Source: Clostridiales bacterium (GTDB lineage: Bacteria > Bacillota > Clostridia > Oscillospirales > Oscillospiraceae). Taken from it: 43,276 bases of DNA. Positions 23,654-32,400 of the stretch are shown one piece after another. The stretch covers positions 1-43,276 of the forward strand of contig JAQXKZ010000046.1 in NCBI GenBank assembly GCA_029010715.1, written 5' to 3'. The notes below the pieces were generated by a model. The model had not been told where the DNA came from, did no database searches, and saw only the letters and a program-made list of their open reading frames with translations. The position numbers and the translations under genes are program-made. Every line of letters begins with the position of its first letter. Positions within the stretch are counted from its first letter, which is position 1.

Positions 23654-24999
23654 TTTTTCTCCGTCAGTGTTTTCAGCGTGTCAGCCGCCGGTTCAAGGTG
23701 CATGCCCAGAGACGCCTTGACGAGCACGCTGTCGCCTTTCCTTATGAGTTCTGGCAAAGCCGCTATGAGTTCATCCCTGGTTTCAAAATATGCGGCTCTG
23801 CTGCCCATGGCTTCAGCCAGATACTTCGACATCGGGCCGTATGCCGCGGCGAAGTCTATGCCCCTTTCAAGCGCGTATTCTCCGAGCTCGCGGTGCATTT
23901 CCGGAGAATTGCTACCCATCTCGCGCATGTCGGACAGCACGCATACGTGTCTGCCGGGCAGCTTCATAAGCGAGTCTATCGCGCAGCGCATCGAGTCCGG
24001 GTTGGCGTTGTAGCAGTCGTCGACAAGGGTGATGTAGCCGGTGTCCGTCACGACCCCGCGGCGGCCGACGGTCTTGTAGGCTGCAATACCGGCTTCGATC
24101 TCGGCGTCGCTCAGTCCCATCGCAAAGCCGGCGGCCGCGCCCTCCAGCGCCGCGTACACCATATGCTGCCCATAAGCCGGGATCTCGGCGTTTATGCTGC
24201 GGCCGCTGCAGTTTATGCGGCAGCGCGTGCGCCCGGACGGCAGCTGCTCAATGTCGACCGCCCTGACGAGGCAGTCCTCACCGAGTCCGTAGCTTATCAG
24301 ACGCTGCGGGCAATCCAGCCTCCTGAGCATAGCGTCGTCGCCGTTGTATATGACGGTACCGTCTTTGGGAAGAAATCCGAGCATCTCGGTCTTGGCGCGG
24401 TACACTCCGTCGAGATCGTGCAGGAACTCCAGATGTGCGTGCCCGATAACCGTAAACACTGCTATCGTCGGCTGAGCGATTCTGGCGAGAGCGGTCATCT
24501 CTCCGAAGCCGGATATACCCATTTCTATGACGGCGGCCTGATGCTCCTCCTCGATGCGCGAAACGGTCATCGGCACGCCGATCCGGTTGTTGAGGTTTCC
24601 TTCGGTTTTCAGCACGTTCATGTGCTGAGACAGAACGGCGGAGATCATTTCCTTTGCCGTGGTTTTGCCTACGCTTCCGGTGATGCCTATGACCGGAATG
24701 TGCAGACCGGTGCGGTAGGCGGTGCAGATGTCCTCCAGGGCTTTCTGGACGTTGCCGACAAGAATTGCAGGACCGCTGACGCCCTCCGGCAGATACTCCG
24801 CGAGACAGCAGGCCGCGCCCGATTCAAGCGCCCCGGCGATAAAGCTATGCCCGTCGGCCTTCTCGCCGCGGTAGGCCACGAAAAGGTCGCCCGGCTGTAC
24901 CTGGCGGCTGTCTATTACGGCCCGCCCTATGGGCCGGTCCTCTCCCGTATATCCGACCAGCCGGCCGCCGCAGACAGCGGCCGCTCCGGAAATGGTCAT
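23650..24999 (-). CDS. murF: UDP-N-acetylmuramoyl-tripeptide--D-alanyl-D-alanine ligase MurF
   Basis: This Mur ligase has AVIDSRQVQPGDLFVAYRGE in the N-terminal domain, P-loop GITGSVGKTTAKEM, NLNNRIGVP, the EMGISGFGEM segment and the C-terminal DDCYNANPDSM. It adds D-Ala-D-Ala to the UDP-MurNAc-tripeptide in the cytoplasm, the last soluble step of peptidoglycan precursor synthesis. The start is uncertain: MTISGAAAV (ATG, 24997-24999) matches family length, while a TTG at 25006-25008 has better spacing to the upstream GGAGG. A longer frame to 25068 is unlikely. The HAD gene follows with a 4-base overlap. Confidence 0.95.
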   Translation of the reverse strand: MTISGAAAVCGGRLVGYTGEDRPIGRAVIDSRQVQPGDLFVAYRGEKADGHSFIAGALESGAACCLAEYLPEGVSGPAILVGNVQKALEDICTAYRTGLHIPVIGITGSVGKTTAKEMISAVLSQHMNVLKTEGNLNNRIGVPMTVSRIEEEHQAAVIEMGISGFGEMTALARIAQPTIAVFTVIGHAHLEFLHDLDGVYRAKTEMLGFLPKDGTVIYNGDDAMLRRLDCPQRLISYGLGEDCLVRAVDIEQLPSGRTRCRINCSGRSINAEIPAYGQHMVYAALEGAAAGFAMGLSDAEIEAGIAAYKTVGRRGVVTDTGYITLVDDCYNANPDSMRCAIDSLMKLPGRHVCVLSDMREMGSNSPEMHRELGEYALERGIDFAAAYGPMSKYLAEAMGSRAAYFETRDELIAALPELIRKGDSVLVKASLGMHLEPAADTLKTLTEKK

Positions 25000-25098
25000 G
25001 CTCCTCAAAAGCCTCATCCTCCGACAATTTATGTGTTGCTGCAGCACGGGCGCGGTTTCCGCGTCCAAAGCACCGCGTTCCGGTGAAATACGGTATAC

Positions 25099-25127
25099 AG
25101 TATAGCATACTCAGTCAAGACAGGCAA
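25099..25127 (-). promoter_or_regulatory. murF promoter
   Basis: Minus-strand TTGCCT (25122-25127), 17 bases, and TATACT (25099-25104), about 100 bases before murF and divergent from the exonuclease promoter. Confidence 0.65.
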
Positions 25128-25171
25128 AAATAATTGCGGAATAAAAAAATGGTGCACATGCCGCGAATATA

Positions 25172-25180
25172 TGATATAAT
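25172..25180 (+). promoter_or_regulatory. Extended -10 promoter of the exonuclease gene
   Basis: TG-A-TATAAT (25172-25180) is an extended -10 box without a clear -35. The start of transcription near 25187 favours the ATG at 25216 over the one at 25186. Confidence 0.6.
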
Positions 25181-25215
25181 AAAAAATGAACTATTTTACG
25201 ACAGAGGTTTTTGCT

Positions 25216-26208
25216 ATGAATTATGTTGTGGTGGATTTGGAATGGAATCAGGCAATGAGCTCCAAATCCTCCGTGTTTAATAAGCTCCCGATCCATCTCG
25301 GCGGTGAGATCATCGAGATAGGTGCAGTCAGGCTTAATGAAGATATGACGCCGGGCGAGGAGTTTACCATAGATGTCAAGCCCGTTTATTTCCGGCGTAT
25401 GCATTATAAGGTGAAGAAGATCACCGGCTTCGATAAGGAACGTCTCGCGCACGGCGTCGCCTTTGCCGACGCGCTGGAGCAGTTCCGTGCCTGGTGCGGT
25501 GATGATGTTACCTTCATCACCTGGGGCAGCGACGACCAGCGCATTATGGAGCAGAATATAATCATCCACGACCTTGATTGGGACTGGATCGCAGGCTGGA
25601 TAAACCTTCAGCTTATATATAACCTCCAGACAGGCGGGGACAAGAACCAGAAGTCTCTCGCCAGCGCAATGGAGCACTTTGAGATAGCACAGACGCGCGT
25701 CGCACATGACGCGCTGGGCGACGCGTACAATACCGCGCTTGTGGCCTCCAGGCTGGATATGGCTGAGGGACTTGATATGTACCCGGACGCTGAGCGCATA
25801 CTTGCCTCCAGAATGCCTAACTTCAAGCCGCCCGCAGAGACCGACGGTCCTGAAACGCTCAGTCACGAGTGCTTCGAGGGCTTTGACAGCAAGGCCGTCG
25901 CATTCACCGACGAGAGAATAAACTCTTTGTCCTGCCCATGCTGCGGACAGAAAACGAGCGGCCTGAAGTGGGTCAATCAGGGCGACCAGCGCTATATGAA
26001 TATCTACACCTGCCCGGAGCACGGCGCCTACCTCGTCCGGGCGAAGTTCCGCAAATGCACCGGTACGAATACCTGGACTGCCAACAAGCTCGTCTACGAG
26101 GCCGACGAGGATATGCAGAGCTATTACAAGCTGAAGGCCACGCAGTCACGCCGCCGCAGCCGCGGCCATTCACGCAGAAAAAACCGTCCTGCGTCCAGAC
26201 AGCAATAA
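25216..26208 (+). CDS. DEDDh 3'-5' exonuclease with C-terminal zinc-binding segment (KapD-like)
   Basis: Residues 1-185 form a DnaQ-like exonuclease: VVVDLEWNQ gives the Asp/Glu pair, WGSDDQRIM the middle Asp, and VAHDALGDAYNTA the His and last Asp of DEDDh. The N-terminal sequence resembles KapD (inhibitor of the KinA sporulation pathway in B. subtilis) more than polymerase-associated DnaQ. The C-terminal part has CPCCG and CPEHG Cys/His pairs and a basic tail (RRRSRGHSRRK), which suggests nucleic-acid binding. AGAGG lies eight bases before the chosen ATG. A strong terminator overlaps the stop. Confidence 0.85.
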   Translation: MNYVVVDLEWNQAMSSKSSVFNKLPIHLGGEIIEIGAVRLNEDMTPGEEFTIDVKPVYFRRMHYKVKKITGFDKERLAHGVAFADALEQFRAWCGDDVTFITWGSDDQRIMEQNIIIHDLDWDWIAGWINLQLIYNLQTGGDKNQKSLASAMEHFEIAQTRVAHDALGDAYNTALVASRLDMAEGLDMYPDAERILASRMPNFKPPAETDGPETLSHECFEGFDSKAVAFTDERINSLSCPCCGQKTSGLKWVNQGDQRYMNIYTCPEHGAYLVRAKFRKCTGTNTWTANKLVYEADEDMQSYYKLKATQSRRRSRGHSRRKNRPASRQQ

Positions 26209-26239
26209 AAACGCAGAGGCTTTGGCCTCTGCGATTTTA
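26207..26239. terminator. Strong intrinsic terminator between convergent genes
   Basis: AAAACGCAGAGGC-TTTG-GCCTCTGCGATTTT is a near-perfect stem with A/T tails on both sides. It serves the exonuclease gene and the convergent bofA. Confidence 0.9.
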
Positions 26240-26274
26240 TTGCACATGTTTATGTTTTGGTAATGCCGTTGTTC

Positions 26275-26538
26275 TTAAAAGAGAAGCTTTATGACTATCA
26301 GAAACGCGACTCCGGGGATGCCGAATACGCCGGAGACCAGACAGTTGATGAAGTCTATCGGCAGGGAAAAATCAAAAAAGCCGCTGATAATATTTGCTAC
26401 TATCAGAAGTACGAAACCGGAAGCGGCGTTAATGAGTATCTTGAATACCAGCTTCACTGGTGCCGCAAGTATTTTTATCACCACTACCATTGAAAGTACG
26501 ATCGCGGCGATAATCAGTATCATGGATATGGTCTCCAT
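26275..26538 (-). CDS. bofA: BofA-family inhibitor of pro-sigma-K processing
   Basis: The 87-residue membrane protein has two or three hydrophobic helices. Its core (VKLVFKILINAASGFVLLIV, then ISGFFDFSLPIDFINCLVSG and GVFGIPGVAFLIVI) matches the BofA family (conserved N-A-x-G in the middle and G-I-P-G near the end). In B. subtilis BofA, with SpoIVFA, holds the SpoIVFB protease inactive until the forespore signals, which controls cleavage of pro-sigma-K. Its presence beside an interrupted sigK suggests sigma-K here may be controlled by processing as well as DNA rearrangement. AAAGGATG precedes the ATG. It stands alone, without recR. Confidence 0.88.
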   Translation of the reverse strand: METISMILIIAAIVLSMVVVIKILAAPVKLVFKILINAASGFVLLIVANIISGFFDFSLPIDFINCLVSGVFGIPGVAFLIVIKLLF

Positions 26539-26627
26539 ATGGACATCCTTTCAAAAACATTCGGGATTATTTTAAGCCAAAAATTGCATGTGTATGCGCC
26601 GCTTCTGCGGACATACTAGACACAGAC

Positions 26628-26787
26628 AGATCCCCGGCGGACAAGAGAGAGAAGCCCGCGGAGATACTCCGTATATATTCTTATATATGGATACATCGAA
26701 AACGGGGAAATGTCAAGCGGTGGGAGAGTTTTCCCGTAAAAAGAAAATATCCTCCGCGGGGCGGGCTGCATAGGCAGCCCGCCTTTT
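26628..26787 (+). ncRNA. Candidate small structured RNA ending in a terminator
   Basis: CCCCGGCGGA near 26634-26643 can pair, with one bulge, with TCCGCGGGG near 26753-26761. Inside lie CGGAG-ATA-CTCCG, an A/T-rich hairpin (ATATATTCTTATATAT), and ACGGGGAAA opposite TTTTCCCGT. A perfect terminator follows. This looks like a compact transcribed RNA of about 150 bases, but I recognise no family (not SRP RNA or tmRNA; 6S RNA cannot be excluded). The promoter is unclear. Confidence 0.25.
26760..26787 (+). terminator. Intrinsic terminator upstream of the topoisomerase genes
   Basis: GGCGGGCTGC-ATAG-GCAGCCCGCC followed by TTTT is a perfect 10-bp stem. No coding gene ends here on the plus strand, so it points to a short untranslated transcript. 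Confidence 0.8.
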
Positions 26788-26811
26788 GCATGCGCTGTCG
26801 AGCCTTTTCGC

Positions 26812-26839
26812 TTGAAATGTGTGGGAAATGTGTTATACT
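26812..26839 (+). promoter_or_regulatory. Promoter of the topoisomerase gene cluster
   Basis: TTGAAA (26812-26817), 16 bases, TATACT (26834-26839). Transcription would begin near 26846. Confidence 0.75.
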
Positions 26840-26912
26840 ATATGAGTTAAAATAGCGGGCGGTGCGCCCGGATGATTACACAAGATATAGTATTGAAAGG
26901 TCATATCGTTTT

Positions 26913-28910
26913 ATGAGCAGCAGCACCCCACAGTACGGCAACGACAGTATTTCCCAGCTCAAAGGCGCGGACAGGGTAAGGAAGCGCCCGGGCGTCATTT
27001 TCGGCTCCGACGGTCTTGACGGCTGCGAGCATGCCGTATTTGAAATTCTTTCAAACTCCATAGACGAGGCCCGTGAGGGCTTCGGCAATCTTATCACACT
27101 GACATATTTCAGGGACCGCTCCATAGAGGTCGCCGACTTTGGCCGCGGCTGTCCCATGGACTGGAACCCGAACGAGAAGCGCTTCAACTGGGAGCTGGTT
27201 TTCTGCGAGCTGTATGCCGGCGGCAAGTATAAGAATGACGACGGGGGAGACTATGAGTATTCCCTAGGACTCAACGGACTCGGCTCCTGCGCCACGCAGT
27301 ACGCTTCGGAGTACATGGACGTTACCGTCTGGCGCGACGGAAACAAGTACAGCCTGCATTTTGAAAAAGGACATGTCTGCGGCAGGAAGGGCAGGGAGCT
27401 GCTTGTGGAGCCGGCAGACCGTAAAAAGACCGGCACGACCATACGCTGGCGGCCGGATGTCGATGTCTTTACCGACATAGACATACCTGATGAATACTTC
27501 GACGATGTGCTCCACCGTCAGGCCGTTGTCAATGCCGGCGTCACCTTCCGTCTCAGACTCGAAAAGGACGGCGGCGGGTTCGAGACGAAGGACTATTGCT
27601 ACGAAAACGGCATAACCGACTACGTCAGGGAGATTGCCGGCGACACGGCGTTCACCGAGCCGGAGTTTATATCCGCCGAGCGCCGGGGCCGCGACCGTGA
27701 GGACAAGAACGATTACAAGCTCAGGATCTCCGCGGCTTTCTGCTTTTCAAACAAGACCAATGCCCTGGAGTATTACCACAATTCCTCGTGGCTTGAGAAC
27801 GGCGGCGCGCCGGACAAGGCGGTCAAGTCCGCGTTCACCTCGGCCATTGACGCTTATATCAAGCAGCTGGGCAAGTACCAGAAGAACGAGTCTGCCATAA
27901 AGTTCCAGGATGTTCAGGACTGCCTCATTCTGGTCACGAACTGCTTCTCCACACAGACATCATATGAGAATCAGACCAAAAAGGCCATAAACAACCGCTT
28001 TATACAGACGGCGATGACGGAGTTCTTCAAGTCCCGGCTCGAGGTATATTTCATTGAAAACAAGAATGATGCCGACAGGATCGCCGAGCAGGTGCTTATA
28101 AACAAGCGCAGCCGTGAGACAGCCGAGCGGGCCAGAGTCGGTATGAAAAAGAAGCTCTCCGGCAGCATCGACATATCCAACCGCGTTCAGAAGTTTGTCG
28201 ACTGCCGCAGCCGCGACCCGGAGCGCCGCGAGATATATATTGTCGAGGGCGACAGCGCGCTGGGCGCCTGCAAGCTTTCGCGCGACGCTGAGTTTCAGGG
28301 GATCATGCCGGTGCGCGGCAAGATACTCAATTGCCTGAAGGCCGACTATGTGAGGATATTCAAGAGCGATGTTATTACCGACCTCATGAAGGTCCTCGGC
28401 TGCGGCGTCGAGGTGAAGGACAAGCACGCCAGGGACCTCTCCAGCTTTGATATCAACAATCTTCGCTGGAATAAGATAATCATCTGTACCGATGCCGACG
28501 TTGACGGCTTCCAGATACGTACCCTTATCCTGACCATGCTCTACAGGCTTGTGCCGACGCTCATCAATCAGGGCTATGTGTATATTGCCGAGTCCCCGCT
28601 GTATGAGATCGAGTGCAGGGGCAAGACCTATTTCGCCTATTCCGACCGTGAAAAGGCCGAGATAGTAGACGGCTTCAAGGGCGCGAAGGCCAGCATCAGC
28701 CGCAGCAAGGGCCTCGGTGAAAACGATCCGGACATGATGTGGATGACTACGATGAACCCGGAGACGAGACGTCTCATCAAGGTCATGCCCGAGGACGTTG
28801 AACGCATGGCGCAAACCTTTGATCTGCTGCTCGGGGACAATCTTGAGGGCAGAAAAAATCATATTGCCGAGTTCGGACATCTGTACCTGGACCTGGCGGA
28901 TATATCATAA
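26913..28910 (+). CDS. parE: Divergent type IIA topoisomerase subunit B (ParE/GyrB-like)
   Basis: The GHKL ATPase has EILSNSIDEAREG (catalytic Glu, metal Asn), DFGRGCP, and the lid GLNGLGSCATQYAS. A transducer QTK motif is kept in YENQTKKAINN, and TOPRIM motifs are IVEGDSALG, PVRGKIL and DADVDG. It pairs with the subunit A gene at 29254 to pass one DNA duplex through another. The lid is unusual: the common Y-K-V-S-G-G-L-H-G-V-G is Y-E-Y-S-L-G-L-N-G-L-G here. I took ATG 26913 (AAAGG upstream); a GTG at 26862 is in frame but lacks a ribosome site. This is probably a second topoisomerase, distinct from gyrase; topoisomerase IV is the nearest label. Confidence 0.85.
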   Translation: MSSSTPQYGNDSISQLKGADRVRKRPGVIFGSDGLDGCEHAVFEILSNSIDEAREGFGNLITLTYFRDRSIEVADFGRGCPMDWNPNEKRFNWELVFCELYAGGKYKNDDGGDYEYSLGLNGLGSCATQYASEYMDVTVWRDGNKYSLHFEKGHVCGRKGRELLVEPADRKKTGTTIRWRPDVDVFTDIDIPDEYFDDVLHRQAVVNAGVTFRLRLEKDGGGFETKDYCYENGITDYVREIAGDTAFTEPEFISAERRGRDREDKNDYKLRISAAFCFSNKTNALEYYHNSSWLENGGAPDKAVKSAFTSAIDAYIKQLGKYQKNESAIKFQDVQDCLILVTNCFSTQTSYENQTKKAINNRFIQTAMTEFFKSRLEVYFIENKNDADRIAEQVLINKRSRETAERARVGMKKKLSGSIDISNRVQKFVDCRSRDPERREIYIVEGDSALGACKLSRDAEFQGIMPVRGKILNCLKADYVRIFKSDVITDLMKVLGCGVEVKDKHARDLSSFDINNLRWNKIIICTDADVDGFQIRTLILTMLYRLVPTLINQGYVYIAESPLYEIECRGKTYFAYSDREKAEIVDGFKGAKASISRSKGLGENDPDMMWMTTMNPETRRLIKVMPEDVERMAQTFDLLLGDNLEGRKNHIAEFGHLYLDLADIS

Positions 28911-28923
28911 GGAGAATCGGAAA

Positions 28924-29229
28924 ATGAGCAACTACAGCAGCTATACGAATAATTTCACCTATGGCAGGGACCTTATAAAAAAGCTTCTTATCGCCGCGGT
29001 TATCACCTGTGTCGCAAGCCTTCTGCTGGCAAAGAATCCCACCCTTCAGCTCGGCGTTATCGTACTTACCGTTATGATCTTCATCTCTGTTATTGTGACG
29101 ATCTGCAAGTACTGCCGCTGTCCTCACTGCGGGAAGATCATTTTTCTCGGCGTCCTGGCGCTTGAGACCTGCCCGCGCTGCAAATATAATCTCATCTCCG
29201 GCAAGAAGGCCAAAAAATCCAGAAAGTAA
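28924..29229 (+). CDS. Small membrane protein with zinc ribbon, between topoisomerase subunits
   Basis: The 101-residue product starts at an ATG preceded by AAGGAGAA. It has two hydrophobic helices (LLIAAVITCVASLLL and LGVIVLTVMIFISVIVTI) and then a four-Cys zinc ribbon, CPHCG followed by CPRCK, with a Lys-rich end. It sits 13 bases after the subunit B stop and 24 bases before subunit A, so it is translated from the same message. The function is unknown. Confidence 0.75.
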   Translation: MSNYSSYTNNFTYGRDLIKKLLIAAVITCVASLLLAKNPTLQLGVIVLTVMIFISVIVTICKYCRCPHCGKIIFLGVLALETCPRCKYNLISGKKAKKSRK

Positions 29230-29253
29230 GTTTCATAATAAGAGCTGAAAGAT

Positions 29254-31494
29254 ATGGCTAAGAAAACACCCCAGGAAAAGAAGAACTATAACAACCCGAA
29301 TGTGGTCGGCCTGCGTGCCGAGGTTCTGGAGCAGCCTATAAGCGAGACCCTTGAAACGAACTACATGCCCTACGCCATGTCGGTCATCGTCTCGCGCGCC
29401 ATTCCCGAGATAGACGGCTTCAAGCCCTCGCACCGCAAGCTCCTCTATACCATGTTCAAGATGGGCCTGCAAAACGGCGCGCGTACAAAGAGCGCCAATA
29501 TCGTCGGACAGACCATGAAGCTCAACCCCCACGGCGACGCCGCGATATATGAGACCATGGTCCGCCTCTCCGCCGGCTATCAGGCCCTGCTCACGCCCTT
29601 TGTCGATTCCAAGGGCAACTTCGGCAAGGTCTACTCCCGCGATATGTCCTACGCCGCCTCGCGTTATACCGAGGCCAGACTCTCCGGCATCTGCGCCGAG
29701 GTGTTCCGCGATATCGACAAGGACACCGTCGACTTCGCGGATAATTACGACGGCAGCATGAAGGAGCCTTCGCTCCTGCCGACCGCTTTCCCGAACGTTC
29801 TGGTGTCGGCAAATATGGGCATCGCCGTCGGCATGGCCAGTCAGATCTGCGGCTTCAATCTCGCCGAGGTCTGCGATACGACGGTAGCATGGCTGCGTGA
29901 TCCGGAGCATGATCTGCTCTCCACCATGCCGGCGCCCGATTTCCCGACCGGCGGCGAGATCATCTATGACCGCGACAGGATGGAGAGCATATATAAGACA
30001 GGGCGCGGCAGCTTCAAAGTGCGTGCCCGCTGGCGCCATCTGCCGAAGGAAAACATAATCGAGATCTACGAGATCCCGTATACGACCACATCCGAGGCCG
30101 TCATTGACAAGGTGGCCGAACTTATAAAGGCCGGCAAGATCCGCGAGATCAACGATATGCGCGACGAGACAGACTTGAGCGGTCTTCGCCTTGCCATAGA
30201 TCTCAAGCGCGGTACGGATCCGGACAGGCTAATGCAGAAGCTCTTCCGGCTCACTACGCTGCAGGACGCCTTTCCCTGCAACTTCAATATCCTCGTCGCC
30301 GGCAATCCGCGTGTCATGGGTGTCGGTGAGATACTGGAGGAGTGGACGGCCTGGCGTATCGAGTGCATCCGCCGCAGGGTGTACTATGATCTGAATAAGA
30401 AGAAAGAGAAGCTCCATCTTCTCAAGGGTCTGGAAAAAATACTCCTGGATATAGACCGCGCAATCGAGATCATCCGGAACACCGAGCTAGAGAGCGACGT
30501 CGTGCCGAATCTGATGATGGGCTTCGGCATAGACCGGACGCAGGCCGAGTTCGTTGCGGAGATAAAACTCAGAAACATAAACCGGGAGTATATCCTCAAA
30601 CGTACCGAAGAGACCGGGGAGCTTGAAAAGGATATAGAAGAGCTGGAATCGGTCGTCAACAACCGGCGAAAGCTCAAAGGGATCATCATAAGCGAGCTGC
30701 AGCAGATTTCAAAGAAATACGGTGTACCGAGAAAGACCGGCATCGTCTACGCCCACGAGATCGAGGAACCGGACGAGGACGAGCAGACCGAGGATTATCC
30801 CGTGACCCTTTTCCTCTCCCGCGAGGGCTATTTCAAGAAGATAACCGCGCAGTCGCTGCGCATGAGCGGCGAGCAGAAGTATAAGGACGGCGACGGCCTG
30901 AGCGTCAGCTTTGAGTCCTCCAACCGCTCCGAACTGCTTTTTCTCACCGACAGGCAGCAGATGTACAAGGCCAGGGTCTCTGACTTTGAGGACTGCAAGG
31001 CCTCGGTGCTCGGCATATACCTGCCAACCCGCCTGAAGATGGACGAGGGCGAGGGCATTGTCGCCATGATCGACCCCGGAGATTATACAAAGCACCTGCT
31101 TTTGATGTTTGAAAACGGCAAGGCTGCGAGAATAGAGCTCTCCGCCTATGAGACCAAGACCAACCGCAAGAAGCTGGTCGGCGCCTGCTCGGACAGGAGT
31201 CCGGTCTGCGCCGTCATGGTCATCGGCGAGGAGCAGGAGCTTGTCTGCATATCCAGTGACGACCGTGCCCTTATCTTCAGCACGGCCCAGCTGCAGCCCA
31301 AGACCAGCCGCAGCACTCAGGGCGTCGCCGTAATGACGCTCAAACCCAATCGCGTAATAAGCCGGCTTCTGCCGCTCAGAGACAGCGACGTCAAGAACGC
31401 CTCCCGCTACCGCGTCAAGAACATCCCCGGTACCGGCGCGATACTGAAACCGGAGGACAGGGCGGAGCGGCAGCTGTCGCTCATGGACGACTGA
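29254..31494 (+). CDS. parC: Divergent type IIA topoisomerase subunit A (ParC/GyrA-like)
   Basis: The breakage-reunion domain starts at TLETNYMPYAMSVIVSRAIP and has the catalytic Tyr138 in ASRYTEARL; a coiled coil and a beta-propeller-like C-terminal domain follow. At 746 residues it is somewhat shorter than GyrA, and no GyrA box (QRRGGKG type) is visible, so a decatenating (topoisomerase IV-like) role is more likely than supercoiling. The quinolone-contact positions equivalent to E. coli GyrA Ser83 and Asp87 are Ala96 and Glu100 (GDAAIYE). It follows the zinc-ribbon gene and precedes a YitT gene. Confidence 0.87.
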   Translation: MAKKTPQEKKNYNNPNVVGLRAEVLEQPISETLETNYMPYAMSVIVSRAIPEIDGFKPSHRKLLYTMFKMGLQNGARTKSANIVGQTMKLNPHGDAAIYETMVRLSAGYQALLTPFVDSKGNFGKVYSRDMSYAASRYTEARLSGICAEVFRDIDKDTVDFADNYDGSMKEPSLLPTAFPNVLVSANMGIAVGMASQICGFNLAEVCDTTVAWLRDPEHDLLSTMPAPDFPTGGEIIYDRDRMESIYKTGRGSFKVRARWRHLPKENIIEIYEIPYTTTSEAVIDKVAELIKAGKIREINDMRDETDLSGLRLAIDLKRGTDPDRLMQKLFRLTTLQDAFPCNFNILVAGNPRVMGVGEILEEWTAWRIECIRRRVYYDLNKKKEKLHLLKGLEKILLDIDRAIEIIRNTELESDVVPNLMMGFGIDRTQAEFVAEIKLRNINREYILKRTEETGELEKDIEELESVVNNRRKLKGIIISELQQISKKYGVPRKTGIVYAHEIEEPDEDEQTEDYPVTLFLSREGYFKKITAQSLRMSGEQKYKDGDGLSVSFESSNRSELLFLTDRQQMYKARVSDFEDCKASVLGIYLPTRLKMDEGEGIVAMIDPGDYTKHLLLMFENGKAARIELSAYETKTNRKKLVGACSDRSPVCAVMVIGEEQELVCISSDDRALIFSTAQLQPKTSRSTQGVAVMTLKPNRVISRLLPLRDSDVKNASRYRVKNIPGTGAILKPEDRAERQLSLMDD

Positions 31495-31515
31495 TTTATC
31501 TTACAGGAGAAATAT

Positions 31516-32397
31516 ATGAGTTCAATAAGAAACCGCAAGGGCGTGTGGGGCATGGCCGGAATGTATTTCATGATACTGCTCGGCTCAGCGATCTATGCCG
31601 TCGGCTTCCAGTTCTTCATGTACCCCAATTCGATAACCGCCGGCGGTGTGGTCGGCATATCAATGATTCTCAACCAGCTGATGGGCCTGCCTGTAGGTAT
31701 CATGACCATCGTGATAAACATTCCGCTTTTCCTTCTCGCGTGGCGGCATTTTGGCCCCGGCTTCATGATAGGCTCATTTGTCGGCATGACGCTGAGCTCG
31801 GTTTTCGTCGATATCTTTGCCCTGACCGGCGTCGCGCTGACCGGCGATCCGATGCTTGGCGCAATAATCGGCGGCGTCATAAAGGGCGCCGGCCTCGGCT
31901 GCGTATACTATTTCGGCGCGACGACCGGGGGTGTCGATATTCTGGCCAAGCTGCTTCGCCGCCGCTACGCCTATATAAACTTCGGCACGCTGATACTGCT
32001 GATAGATACTGCCGTAATCGCGGCCTATGCCGTTATTCTGCACAAATACGAAAGCGCGATGTATTCCATTATCTGCATGTTCGTCACCGGCAGAGTCATA
32101 GACCTCGTGCTCTACGGCATTGATAATTCAAGCGTTTGCTATATAATCAGCGACAGAAGCCGCGACATTACCGATAATATAATCAGCGGCCACCTGCACC
32201 GCGGCGTTACCATACTCAATGCGACCGGCGCGTATTCGGGCGAACACCGCGACGTTATAATGTGTGTCATAAAGCGCCCGCAGATCACCGAACTCAAGCG
32301 CGTGGTCAAGGGCATTGACGAAAGGGCCTTTGTCATCGTGACTGACGCCAAAAATGTGTTCGGCAACGGCTTTGAAAGTATATCCGAGGTAAGATGA
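31516..32397 (+). CDS. YitT-family membrane protein (DUF161/DUF2179)
   Basis: The 293-residue protein has five or six transmembrane helices in the first 200 residues with the YitT signature: NSITAGGVVGISMILNQLMG, IGSFVGMTLSSVFVDIF, and GATTGGVDILAKLLRR. A cytoplasmic DUF2179 domain follows (ITDNIISGHLHRGVTILNAT, then DAKNVFGNGFESI). The substrate of this family is not established. Spacing to the parC stop is 21 bases, with AGGAGAA before the ATG. Confidence 0.92.
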   Translation: MSSIRNRKGVWGMAGMYFMILLGSAIYAVGFQFFMYPNSITAGGVVGISMILNQLMGLPVGIMTIVINIPLFLLAWRHFGPGFMIGSFVGMTLSSVFVDIFALTGVALTGDPMLGAIIGGVIKGAGLGCVYYFGATTGGVDILAKLLRRRYAYINFGTLILLIDTAVIAAYAVILHKYESAMYSIICMFVTGRVIDLVLYGIDNSSVCYIISDRSRDITDNIISGHLHRGVTILNATGAYSGEHRDVIMCVIKRPQITELKRVVKGIDERAFVIVTDAKNVFGNGFESISEVR

Positions 32398-32400
32398 ACA

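Larger units (their letters stand above)
26539..26811. other. Gene-free interval with structured-RNA candidate
   Basis: No credible gene is seen between bofA and the topoisomerase promoter. The right half contains several dyads that end in a terminator (26760-26787), described separately. A 60-codon frame at 26588-26773 lacks a ribosome site. Confidence 0.5.

Noticed and set aside
23698-25086. 462-codon open frame antisense to murF
   Set aside because: Shadow of murF with no recognisable domain or ribosome site.
25111-26022. 303-codon minus-strand frame opposite the exonuclease
   Set aside because: Antisense to a gene with all DEDDh motifs; no ribosome site.
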